Below are positions 1 through 6,891 of a stretch of DNA of 8,696 nucleotides, piece after piece. The stretch's first letter is position 1. Every line of letters starts with the position of its first letter. The notes beneath the pieces are model-generated. The model saw only the letters and a list, made by a program, of their open reading frames with translations. It did not search any database and had not been told where the DNA came from. The stretch is taken from contig JAZDES010000228.1 of assembly GCA_043808585.1 (NCBI GenBank), forward strand, positions 1 to 8,696. The letters run 5' to 3'. A program made the position numbers and the translations under genes. Source of the stretch: CAYVMN01 sp043808585 (GTDB lineage: Bacteria > Desulfobacterota > DSM-4660 > Desulfatiglandales > Desulfatiglandaceae).

Positions 1-48
1 TGGGCTATATCTTACCTTTGACTTGGCCTTATGGTTACCCACAAATTC

Positions 49-492
49 TTATGAGGAGCCAAAATTGAGTTCCATCTCTTCTAGAGTGCCGAATACTGGA
101 TTCAAACCGTACGGAGGATCTGTGAAATAGACGCTCCCATCGGATTTTACGACCACATCATTAGGACTATTTAGCCTTTTGCCTTCATAATGGGAAGCAA
201 TAGTGACCACACCACCCTCCTCCACGCGAGACACCCTACGATTTGCATGCTCACAGACGATAAGCCTCCCTCTCTTGTCAAGCGTTAGACCATTCGACTT
301 ACCACTGGGGACACGAAAATCCGAAAAACCATCTCTTGGCGACCATTTGATTATTCGATTCGCGGGAATATCGCTAAACAGTAAATAACCTCCCCTTACA
401 TTCCAGACAGGACCTTCTGTAAACTGGAATCCCTTTCCAAGCCTTTCGACTCTTGCCCCTTCGGACAAAATACGTCTGAAATCAGAATTCAT
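49..492 (-). pseudogene. Truncated SMP-30/gluconolactonase/LRE-like protein (N-terminal half only)
   Basis: This encodes 147 residues of an SMP-30/gluconolactonase-type six-bladed beta-propeller, a family of metal-dependent lactone hydrolases usually close to 300 residues long. Visible family motifs are TEGPVW (metal-ligand Glu26), SNGL (Asn67), NSPNDV (Asn108, Asn111) and FTDPPYGL (123-130). The match ends after MELNF: three odd residues and a TAA follow, where the family normally continues into a G-V-Y-R type strand. None of the three frames of the remaining bases 1-48 resumes a recognisable propeller sequence, so this looks like a deletion or replacement breakpoint near 55-62 rather than a simple frameshift. 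The half carrying the usual catalytic Asp is absent. The ATG is preceded by a purine-rich GGGAAGAAG. Family assignment is secure. The pseudogene reading is an inference, and the product is unlikely to be active. Confidence 0.75.
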
Positions 493-519
493 TTTCTTCT
501 TCCCAATTATGACAATCTC

Positions 520-616
520 ATGAAAAGTCCGAAATGACCCCTTTTCGTCATTCCCGCTCCCCGCCTTCGCGAGGACAGGCCCCGCGGGGGTGACGGTCTT
601 GGGGGCTTTTTACGAA
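520..616. repeat. Palindromic intergenic element (REP-like)
   Basis: The 184-bp gap between the gluconolactonase remnant and the E2-E3 unit is largely an imperfect palindrome. The clearest arms are 546-557 (CGTCATTCCCGC) and 584-595 (GCGGGGGTGACG), which pair at 10 of 12 positions. GC-rich sequence with further self-complementarity lies between them. Outside them, an AAAAGTCC-like arm near 522-529 faces GGCTTTTTAC near 604-613. This is the form of dispersed repeats built around CGTCATTCCCGC and a TTTTTACGA edge that I associate with deltaproteobacterial genomes; that association is from memory. On transcripts from the minus strand it could also work as a hairpin downstream of the E3 reading frame, but there is no clean U tract. 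Confidence 0.55.
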
Positions 617-676
617 ACCATCAATTATGAATTTCTTTTGTTGAAACCTATTGACTCCACAACTGTGCTATATGTC

Positions 677-2572
677 TTATGGCATATGGATTGCCCCTCC
701 GCACAGTGACATTGCCGATTCCATAACTGCATCCGATAGGGTTGGATGGGGATGAACGGTATGGGCGAGTTCTTCAACGGTCATTTTCATGGACATGCCA
801 AGGACCGCCTCGGCAATCATGTCCGTTGCATGGGGCCCAATGATGTGAACTCCTAAAACTGTACCTGACTTTCTTTCAGAAATAACCTTTACCATACCGT
901 AGGTCTGATTCAGAATCAGGGCCTTTCCGCAACCATGGAACGAAAACCGGCCGACCTGAATATCAAATTTCTTGTCTGCCTCCTCTTCACTGAGACCCAC
1001 CGAGCCCACTTCCGGGGAGGTGTAGATGCAAGAGGGTATCGCCCTGTAGCTGATTGTACTCTCCCGGCCCATTGCATTTCGTGCCGCACATTCGCCCTCA
1101 GCAATGGCAACGTGGGCCAGCATGACTCCTCCTACCACATCACCGACTGCGTATATGTTCGGGATATTTGTCTCCATGCGCTCGTTTACCATGAGGGCAC
1201 CCCTCACTTGTGCCAGCCCGAGCCTGTTCAGATCTATCCACGAAAGATCAGGTTCCCTTCCCACTGAATAGATGACTTTCTCTGCTATGCACTTTTGCGC
1301 TTTGTCATGGCAGTGAAAGGAGACCGTATTCTTTCCTCTATGATGCCCAATCTTTTCAACTCGTACGTTGGCAAAGACCTTAATCCCTTCCTCCGTGATG
1401 CTACTTTGAAAAGCCACCGCAACCTCTTTGTCTATTCCGGGAACCAGGTTTTCCATGACTTCCAGGATAGTGACATCAACATTCAACCTGTTCAGGATCT
1501 GCGCAAATTCAACACCAATGAAACCACCTCCAATGATTACGACGCTTTTTGGGAGTTTTTCCATTTTGAAAAAATCATTGCTGTCCCAGATGTGAGGTCC
1601 CTCGGCCCCCTCAATCTCCAGCTTCCGTGGCGTGGAGCCGGTGGCTATTATGATGCTGTCTGACTTGATCTCTTCCTGGGTATCGAGGATCTTGACCGTT
1701 GACGGATCAACGACCGTGGCCGTTCCCTTGACAATCCGCACCTTCTTGGCTTCGAGTAATTTCTCAACCCCTTTTCGGAGTTGTCCAACAACCGAATCCT
1801 TCCGGTTCATGATCTTCTTGAAGTCAATGTTGTACCCGTCGCACGTAACCCCGAAAACCTCTGCATCTTCTATAGTCTTTATCACTTGACATGACTGAAG
1901 CAGCGACTTCGTAGGGATACATCCCCAGTTGAGGCAGGTGCCCCCCACCTGATCCTTCTCGATCAGGGTGACCTCGCCCCCCAATCTGGCAGCGACGATG
2001 GCTGCCGGATAGCCTCCGACGCCCCCGCCTATCACAGTCACCCGCCTCCCCATCCTTACAGCAGTAAAGTGTGGGCCTTCGATAGCAGCCGTGGGATCTT
2101 CGATATAGGCTTTGAGCGTCCGCATGAACTTGGCCGCCTCTGCACCGTCGATGGTGCGGTGGTCGTAGGAGAGAGTAAGATTCATGATCGGCCTCACGAC
2201 CACCTCTCCTTCAAGGCAGACAGGCTTGTCCGTAATGGCGCCCACGGCAAGGATAGCATTTTCCGGCAGGTTGATGTTGGCGGTGAATTGTTCTACGCCA
2301 AACATGCCCAGGCCCGACAAGGTGAAAGTGCTTCCCGAGATATCATCGGGGAGGAATTCATTACTTCTCCCCTTCTGCACAAGTGCCTGGCGTTCTTTGG
2401 CCACTTGCGGGAGGCTCTTCTTGTTTATGTCTCGTATGACTGGCACGATGAGGCCGTCGTCGAGGGCCATTGCCATTCCCATATGGACATCTTCAAAAAA
2501 CACGATCCCCTCGTCCGTCCATCGGGTGTTGATGATAGGGTGTTCTCGTATCGCGGTTCCTGCGATTTTCAT
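677..2572 (-). CDS. lpdA: 2-oxoacid dehydrogenase E2 catalytic domain (C-terminal part) fused in frame to dihydrolipoamide dehydrogenase (E3)
   Basis: This open frame of 631 residues starts mid-domain. Residues 1-160 are the rest of an E2 dihydrolipoyl acyltransferase catalytic domain, with the active-site motif DHRTIDG (His138, Asp142). From Met174 (2053) to the end is a full-length 458-residue dihydrolipoamide dehydrogenase, the FAD enzyme that reoxidises the lipoyl arm and reduces NAD+. It shows the FAD motif GGGVGG (182-187), the redox disulfide CLNWGC (Cys213, Cys218), the NAD motif GGGFIG (348-353), the second FAD motif NIYAVGD (472-478) and the terminal HPHPTLSD. The active-site His609 is followed at +5 by Asp614 where Glu is usual. 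The ATG at 2572 has no Shine-Dalgarno sequence and lies inside the catalytic fold, so it is not a natural start; the frame continues upstream through 12 more E2-like codons to a TAG. Met174 could be the real E3 start, but AAGG abuts it with no spacing. The E3 assignment is very secure. Confidence 0.9.
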   Translation of the reverse strand: MKIAGTAIREHPIINTRWTDEGIVFFEDVHMGMAMALDDGLIVPVIRDINKKSLPQVAKERQALVQKGRSNEFLPDDISGSTFTLSGLGMFGVEQFTANINLPENAILAVGAITDKPVCLEGEVVVRPIMNLTLSYDHRTIDGAEAAKFMRTLKAYIEDPTAAIEGPHFTAVRMGRRVTVIGGGVGGYPAAIVAARLGGEVTLIEKDQVGGTCLNWGCIPTKSLLQSCQVIKTIEDAEVFGVTCDGYNIDFKKIMNRKDSVVGQLRKGVEKLLEAKKVRIVKGTATVVDPSTVKILDTQEEIKSDSIIIATGSTPRKLEIEGAEGPHIWDSNDFFKMEKLPKSVVIIGGGFIGVEFAQILNRLNVDVTILEVMENLVPGIDKEVAVAFQSSITEEGIKVFANVRVEKIGHHRGKNTVSFHCHDKAQKCIAEKVIYSVGREPDLSWIDLNRLGLAQVRGALMVNERMETNIPNIYAVGDVVGGVMLAHVAIAEGECAARNAMGRESTISYRAIPSCIYTSPEVGSVGLSEEEADKKFDIQVGRFSFHGCGKALILNQTYGMVKVISERKSGTVLGVHIIGPHATDMIAEAVLGMSMKMTVEELAHTVHPHPTLSDAVMESAMSLCGGAIHMP

Positions 2573-2608
2573 CAGGATGTCGGTGATGGTGACCCGAACC
2601 CCGAACTC

Positions 2609-2611
2609 CTA
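2609..2611 (-). other. In-frame amber (TAG) codon inside the E2 catalytic domain
   Basis: On the minus strand the E2 frame reads ...EEALSRIQ, TAG, EFGVRVTITDIL, then the Met at 2572, all in the same frame. The 12 residues after the TAG are what the E2 family has there (compare the common EEFGV...TDIL pattern), so one codon is changed and no bases are gained or lost. A single substitution from GAG, AAG or CAG would give TAG. It could be a nonsense mutation, a sequencing error, amber suppression or pyrrolysine insertion. The sequence alone does not decide between these. Confidence 0.9.
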
Positions 2612-3313
2612 CTGAATCCGAGAAAGTGCTTCCTCACGATACTCGATGATCTTACTGGCATCCACCGAGTTGGTCATGTAGGTCTGGGCTGTGCCGGTCT
2701 TGCTCGCAAGCATCTTATTCGCAATGGCCCGTCTCATGCCTGTGAACGCGACAACCCTGTAGGCCGACACCCTTTCAGTGTCTAGGGGAACGAGAGGGAC
2801 CTCTTTTCTTCCAGCTTCATACGCGTTCTCCACATCTTCTTTGATAATCATACCCCCAGGACCCGTACCTGTTATTGCCCTGAGATCCATATTGCGAAGC
2901 CTCGCTGTCTTCTTTGCAAATGGCGAGGCCTTTATCCTCGTCCCTCCCATGACATCCGCTTGTTCTCCAAGAACGGTTTCCATCGGAATCATGGCCTCTT
3001 TTTCCAAGCCTTGAATCCCTTTAGGAGGTTTCGCCGCTCTCTCAAGGAGCTGCTCCAAATCAGAAATGCTCTCACCTGCCGTCAAGATGTAGGCAACGAC
3101 AGTCCCCACTGGCACCGTCTTTTTTTCCGGGACCATGATTTTGGCGAGCAGCCCATCCTCAGGCGCTTCCACCTCATAGGTCACTTTTTCCGTTTCGAAT
3201 ACAAAGAGAATATCGCCCGTTTTGACTGAATCCCCCTCCTTTTTTTGCCACTCCAGAATTAGGGCCTCTGTCATCGTCAACCCGATCTTCGGTATCTTTA
3301 TTTCAACTGTCAT
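2609..3313 (-). CDS. 2-oxoacid dehydrogenase E2 (dihydrolipoyl acyltransferase), N-terminal part ended by an in-frame TAG
   Basis: These 234 residues are the front of a pyruvate/acetoin/branched-chain type E2, the core of 2-oxoacid dehydrogenase complexes. Residues 3-78 form a single biotinyl/lipoyl domain with the lipoylation site in ETEKVTYEVEA (Lys43). A linker follows, then a peripheral subunit-binding domain at about 126-164 (ASPFAKKTAR, GTGPGGMIIKEDV). From about 183 the acyltransferase domain begins (FTGMRRAIANKM) and is cut by TAG after SRIQ. The family is usually 400 or more residues, and the missing part lies directly downstream in the same frame. As a separate product it would carry lipoyl and binding domains but no active site. 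The start is supported by AGGGGA 8 bases upstream. No E1 alpha or beta gene is present in the window, so the substrate (pyruvate, acetoin or branched-chain 2-oxoacid) cannot be assigned. Confidence 0.88.
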   Translation of the reverse strand: MTVEIKIPKIGLTMTEALILEWQKKEGDSVKTGDILFVFETEKVTYEVEAPEDGLLAKIMVPEKKTVPVGTVVAYILTAGESISDLEQLLERAAKPPKGIQGLEKEAMIPMETVLGEQADVMGGTRIKASPFAKKTARLRNMDLRAITGTGPGGMIIKEDVENAYEAGRKEVPLVPLDTERVSAYRVVAFTGMRRAIANKMLASKTGTAQTYMTNSVDASKIIEYREEALSRIQ

Positions 3314-3321
3314 CTTAAATA

Positions 3322-3327
3322 TCCCCT
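3322..3327 (-). promoter_or_regulatory. Ribosome binding site of the E2 gene
   Basis: AGGGGA on the minus strand, separated by 8 bases from the ATG at 3313. It marks this as the genuine start of the E2-E3 frame, in contrast to the ATG at 2572, which has no such sequence. Confidence 0.55.
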
Positions 3328-3403
3328 ATCAATTCCACCCAGAATCACGGCAGTCAAAAGCGCAAACACCAACGGCGGTCTTCCCTAACCCCCATTGGCC
3401 CGT

Positions 3404-3425
3404 TTTCAGAGCTTTAAGCTGTTAC
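3404..3425. repeat. Degenerate terminal-repeat-like sequence beside MITE copy A
   Basis: This 22-base stretch ends in CTGTTAC and matches the outer end of the neighbouring element (…CTAAAGTGTTAC) at about 15 of 22 positions by eye. It faces the left end of copy A in opposite orientation, with 7 bases between. It may be the remains of another copy of the same family or part of a compound end. A chance match cannot be excluded. Confidence 0.3.
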
Positions 3426-3432
3426 AAAATTC

Positions 3433-3727
3433 GTAATACTTTAGCGCTTTGAAAACACTGAGGAGTAAGATGACAGACCGTGAGGGTCTTTTTTCCAAAG
3501 GACGTAACCCAAATTCTTCACAGCCTGTACCACGCCCCTTTACCTTTAAATACAGTTTCTGCCAGGCAGGGGAGAGGGCTCTTCATAGGGACATCCTCTT
3601 ATGGGGCTGTTCCGTAACGAGGTTCAAGACCTCACTGCCGTTCTTTGAAGTGATGCCGTCCTTTACGTCCTTTGGAAAAAAGACCCTCTCGGTCCTCTTC
3701 GTTTCTTTCAAGACGCTAAAGTGTTAC
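3433..3727 (+). mobile_element. MITE-like element, copy A (295 bp)
   Basis: This copy matches, in inverted orientation, the element at 6892-7179, with about 15 substitutions and one 7-base indel by eye. The termini are inverted repeats of 22 bp matching at 19 positions (GTAAYACTTTAGCG at the outside of both ends). A second, inner inverted pair lies at 3476-3507 and 3663-3694, 32 bases each, with one mismatch. The core between them is about 155 bp. No transposase is encoded. An open frame of 96 codons crosses it, but the differences between the two copies mostly change amino acids, so I do not regard it as a gene. No clear target-site duplication is seen around this copy. It sits between priA and the E2 gene, about 120 bp upstream of the E2 start, and could affect E2 expression. 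Confidence 0.75.
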
Positions 3728-3818
3728 GTTCCTTCTTAGATCTTTTAAGGGAACGGTTCAGGGGTTCGGGTTTCAGCGTCTTTGAACTGATCCTATACTT
3801 ATCGCACAAGCCCATAAA

Positions 3819-3838
3819 AGGGAAGGGATTTTAATCCC
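3819..3838 (-). terminator. Weak terminator-like hairpin after priA
   Basis: Just past the priA stop, the minus strand reads GGGAT-TAAA-ATCCC (3825-3838) followed by TTCCCTTTT. The stem is only 5 bp and the T run is broken, so at best this is a weak rho-independent terminator. Nothing else is recognisable in 3728-3842. Confidence 0.3.
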
Positions 3839-3842
3839 ATGA

Positions 3843-6278
3843 TCAAATCATCTGATAGGGGTCCACATCCAAAATGAGACTCACACCTCTCGATTGGAAT
3901 GCCTTTTTCTTGAGATGCTCCACCCGGCTCAAGAGGTGATGTATGAGTGAAATACTTTTGCTCTTGACCAAGATCTGCCATCGATATTTTCCCTTTAGTC
4001 TGTAGACCGGCGCCTCTGCCGGTCCCAGCACGAGGATCTCTTTTCCCCTCCGGGGCCATTTAGCCAAGGTGCCCCTGATTGCCTGATTTAGCTGCTGGGC
4101 CGCTTCTTCCGTCTTCTCCTCCCCGTTGCCCCTGAGGGTCAGACACGCCAGATGGGAAAATGGTGGGTACCCCAACTGCTCTCTCAATTGCCTTTCTTCC
4201 TTAAAAAATGAACCATAGTCGTGGGCTGTGGCAGTACATATTGCGTAATGATCAGGATTAAAGGTCTGGATAATCACCCTGCCTCTCTGGTACCCCCTGC
4301 CTGCCCTCCCCGAGACCTGAGATAGGATCTGAAAGGTCCGCTCTCCAGCTCTGAAATCCGGGAACCCCAACGAAAGGTCAGCGGCAATGACACCCACAAG
4401 CGTAACGTTCGGGAAATCATAGCCTTTGGTGATCATCTGGGTGCCAACCAGGATGTCGATCTCCTGTTCGCTGAACCCTTTTAGGATACGTAAGGCGCTG
4501 CCTTTCCTCCTTGTACTGTCGGCATCCATTCGGGCAATCCTTGCCTCTGTGAACAGATCCCTTAGCTCGTGCTCCAGCTTCTCTGTCCCAAACCCGTAGG
4601 CCCTTAGACCCTCATTTCCGCATGAGGGACATTTTGTCCGGGCCTCAGAATAATAACCGCAATAGTGACATTGCAGGCGATTTTCCTCAAGGTGAAAGAC
4701 AAGGGCCACATCGCAGTTGGGGCAACGGATCGACTGGCCGCACGATCGGCATAGGTATAGACGATTAAACCCTCTCCTGTTCAAAAAGAGCATGCTCTGG
4801 TTTCTATCCGTGAGATTCTGCTCGAGGGCCTCTTTGAGCCTGGGACTTATCATTTCTCCCTTTGGCCGGGTATCCCCCGTGGTCTTCATATCCACGATTT
4901 CTACATCAGGCAGAGGCCTCTTTTCGATTCGCTCAGGCATGGAGAGCAAATGATATCTTCCGCTAATCCCATTGTGAAAGGACTGTACAGACGGGGTGCC
5001 AGACCCAAGGATGACCAGGGCCTTCTCCATCTTCGCGCGCACCACGGCAGCATCTCGGGCATTATAGCGAGGGTCCCTGTCCTGCTTGTAGGCCGAGTCA
5101 TGTTCTTCGTCCACAATGATTAACCCCAACTTGGCAAGCGGCGAAAAAAGGGCTGAACGGGCCCCAACGACCACGTCCACCTCCCCCCTAGCCATCCGCA
5201 TCCATTGATCATACCTCTCCCCCAGGCTGAGGCCGCTATGATAAATGGCAATCCGGTCTCCGAGTCTTGACCTGAAGATCCCTTCCAGGTAGACCGCAAG
5301 GGATATTTCAGGGGCCATTACGATGGCCTGTCGTCCCGAACCTATAGCGTGCTCCGTGGCCCTGCAGTATACCTCTGTCTTGCCGCTTCCTGTCACGCCG
5401 TAAAGGAGACAGGAAGAGAAGCCTCGTTTGTCAAGGGAGGCCTTGATGTGGTCTAATACAAGCTCCTGCTGCCCGTAGAGGCTATGTGGGACTGGAGAGG
5501 GAAAGATGATCTCTCCTGCGGGATTTCTATAGACCCTCCCCCTGTAACATTCCAGGACCCCCTTCTTTACCCACTTATCTACCAGATATGAACCATTGGC
5601 GAACATGCCTGTCAGCTTACTCAAGAGAATGCCCTTGGAGTTGAAGACGGTCTCCAGGAACTGAAGCTCATTCGTCGCCCTTAACGACTCGGCCTTCTCT
5701 GAGATATAGCCCTGAAGATCGATGCCCTCCCTTGGCCTTACCAACTTCCTGATAAGGGGACCTGCTCGTCTATTGCTGATCCGGTCTTCGATGACCAACC
5801 AGCCCTTTTTTTGTAACCCGTAGGCCTTATGAATGGGCCAGGTAAGGCGTCTGTGCGGGTGATCTTTGACCCAGGAAAGGAGCCTCTTTTCTTCTGATTG
5901 AGAATCGAGTCTGTTGAGGGCGCGGATTCCCTCTTCTGTCAGAGAGGCCGCCTTATAAGATATCAGGTTAAGGCCGCCCGGGAGGGCCGACTGGATGACC
6001 CGGCCTATGGGATGGACATAGTACCTGGCCATCCATTCAAGAAACGGGACCAGGGTCTCCGGGAAAAGCGGCTCAGGGTCAATCACGTCCAATATCTCTC
6101 TCAGTTCTTTGTCGTAGTCCCCCTCTATGCCCTCCAATATATAACCTGTGACCTTTCTGCTTTTGAAAGGCACAAGGGCACTGCATCCCACCTTGGCCCT
6201 CGACACGAGACCCTCAGGGACTGAATAGTAAAAGGTCCCCTTAACAGGGACATTTACTGCAATTCTCAGGCAAATCAT
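3843..6278 (-). CDS. priA: Primosomal protein N' / replication-restart helicase PriA
   Basis: PriA is the 3'-to-5' DNA helicase that recognises stalled or D-loop forks and reloads the replicative helicase through the primosome. This protein has 811 residues, somewhat longer than the roughly 730 common in the family, and looks intact. The start MICLRIAVNVPVKGTFYYSV matches the family's N-terminal 3'-DNA-binding domain. The helicase core has Walker A GVTGSGKT (294-301), Walker B DEEH (390-393), GSGTPS (425-430), GTQMITKGYDFPNV (from 612) and QVSGRAGR (654-661). The zinc-binding insert carries all eight cysteines (510, 513, 519, 522, 537, 540, 550, 553). The C-terminal domain follows to residue 811, ending in DVDPYQMI and TGA. 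A weak AGGG lies 9 bases before the ATG. No neighbour appears co-transcribed: the gene is flanked on both sides by inverted copies of the same MITE. The call is very secure. Confidence 0.97.
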   Translation of the reverse strand: MICLRIAVNVPVKGTFYYSVPEGLVSRAKVGCSALVPFKSRKVTGYILEGIEGDYDKELREILDVIDPEPLFPETLVPFLEWMARYYVHPIGRVIQSALPGGLNLISYKAASLTEEGIRALNRLDSQSEEKRLLSWVKDHPHRRLTWPIHKAYGLQKKGWLVIEDRISNRRAGPLIRKLVRPREGIDLQGYISEKAESLRATNELQFLETVFNSKGILLSKLTGMFANGSYLVDKWVKKGVLECYRGRVYRNPAGEIIFPSPVPHSLYGQQELVLDHIKASLDKRGFSSCLLYGVTGSGKTEVYCRATEHAIGSGRQAIVMAPEISLAVYLEGIFRSRLGDRIAIYHSGLSLGERYDQWMRMARGEVDVVVGARSALFSPLAKLGLIIVDEEHDSAYKQDRDPRYNARDAAVVRAKMEKALVILGSGTPSVQSFHNGISGRYHLLSMPERIEKRPLPDVEIVDMKTTGDTRPKGEMISPRLKEALEQNLTDRNQSMLFLNRRGFNRLYLCRSCGQSIRCPNCDVALVFHLEENRLQCHYCGYYSEARTKCPSCGNEGLRAYGFGTEKLEHELRDLFTEARIARMDADSTRRKGSALRILKGFSEQEIDILVGTQMITKGYDFPNVTLVGVIAADLSLGFPDFRAGERTFQILSQVSGRAGRGYQRGRVIIQTFNPDHYAICTATAHDYGSFFKEERQLREQLGYPPFSHLACLTLRGNGEEKTEEAAQQLNQAIRGTLAKWPRRGKEILVLGPAEAPVYRLKGKYRWQILVKSKSISLIHHLLSRVEHLKKKAFQSRGVSLILDVDPYQMI

Positions 6279-6368
6279 GATAAAAGACCCTGAGTTGATT
6301 GAGGTTGATCATGGCAGAAGGACATCCTCTGACGGTTAGGCCTTTGGCGCTTAAACGACCTGGACTGG

Positions 6369-6430
6369 CTGGAGTATTGGAGTGATGGAGTAATGGATTT
6401 TATCTTTTTCCCAACACTCCATTACTCCAG
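6369..6430. repeat. Inverted repeat built from TGGAGTAATGGAG units
   Basis: Arms at 6369-6388 and 6411-6430 pair at 18 of 20 positions, with a 22-base T-rich loop. The left side also contains a direct near-repeat (GGAGTATTGG, then GGAGTAATGG). It is a dispersed-repeat style hairpin, not a standard terminator, because no T run follows the stem. Confidence 0.6.
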
Positions 6431-6524
6431 GTACCCCATCTCAGTAAATTCTATTGTGCCCATCATCTGAGGGTCATTTCAGTGATATGGATCAGCGATT
6501 TTGGACAAGAGTGATTCAGGTTGT

Positions 6525-6599
6525 CAGGTTCAGGGTTCAGGGTTGCCTGGGTTCACCCGTCTCTAACCTTGAGCCCTGAACTTTGGAACCTTGAACCTG
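6525..6599. repeat. Inverted repeat of GGTTCAGGGTTC type
   Basis: The arm at 6525-6538 (CAGGTTCAGGGTTC) pairs with 6586-6599 (GAACCTTGAACCTG) at 13 of 14 positions. The left arm continues as short tandem GGTTCA units (TTCAGGGTTCAGGGTT), and a second GAGCCCTGAAC stretch at 6571-6581 can pair with them as an alternative. It probably belongs to a dispersed low-complexity repeat class. Confidence 0.55.
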
Positions 6600-6891
6600 A
6601 GCAGCTGCCGAACTGATTAATAGAATTTATTGGTGAAGGGCATCCATAAACACAACTCATGACTATCATAAGAAAAATGGAATTGACAGGATTTTTTTTA
6701 TGGGCGATTATTTCAAATTGCCGTTTTTCGTTACCTGTCCAATCCGACATCTAACCCTCGCTTTTTGGGTTCTTCTTTTTTGGGGAAACAGGATGCCGTC
6801 ATTTATATTGATCTTCAACCTTTCACCATTTTTTCGATTGAAAACCCCTTCCTGTCTTGTGGAGGGTGTATGGGGCGAAACAAGATTTCTT

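Larger units (their letters stand above)
6279..6891. other. Gene-free spacer rich in repeats
   Basis: This region lies between the divergent priA and DUF456 genes, up to the second MITE copy. It holds two imperfect inverted repeats, described separately, and short AT-rich stretches, including a TTGACA (6683-6688) with GATTAT 17 bases on, which could be a weak sigma-70 promoter pointing right. Open frames of 65-67 codons here (6553-6750 minus, 6700-6903 plus) look random and overlap the repeats. I see no convincing gene or RNA. Confidence 0.5.

Noticed and set aside
2572..2609. Frameshift as the cause of the E2 split
   Set aside because: The reading frame is the same on both sides, with exactly 12 family-like codons between the TAG and the next Met, so it is a codon change and not an indel.
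2069..2785. Plus-strand open frame of 238 codons opposite the E2 gene, and other long frames opposite E2-E3 and priA
   Set aside because: They are antisense shadows of clearly recognised genes, with no family resemblance of their own.
3449..3739. Open frame of 96 codons across MITE copy A, with a similar 109-codon frame (6823-7152, minus) across copy B
   Set aside because: The similarity follows from the DNA repeat itself. Most substitutions between the copies change amino acids, the frames run past the element ends into unrelated sequence, and there is no family match.
6683..6711. TTGACA with GATTAT at 17 bases, a possible sigma-70 promoter
   Set aside because: The -10 box matches only four of six positions, and the nearest gene is over 500 bases away beyond a MITE. 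It is noted in the spacer entry but not called.
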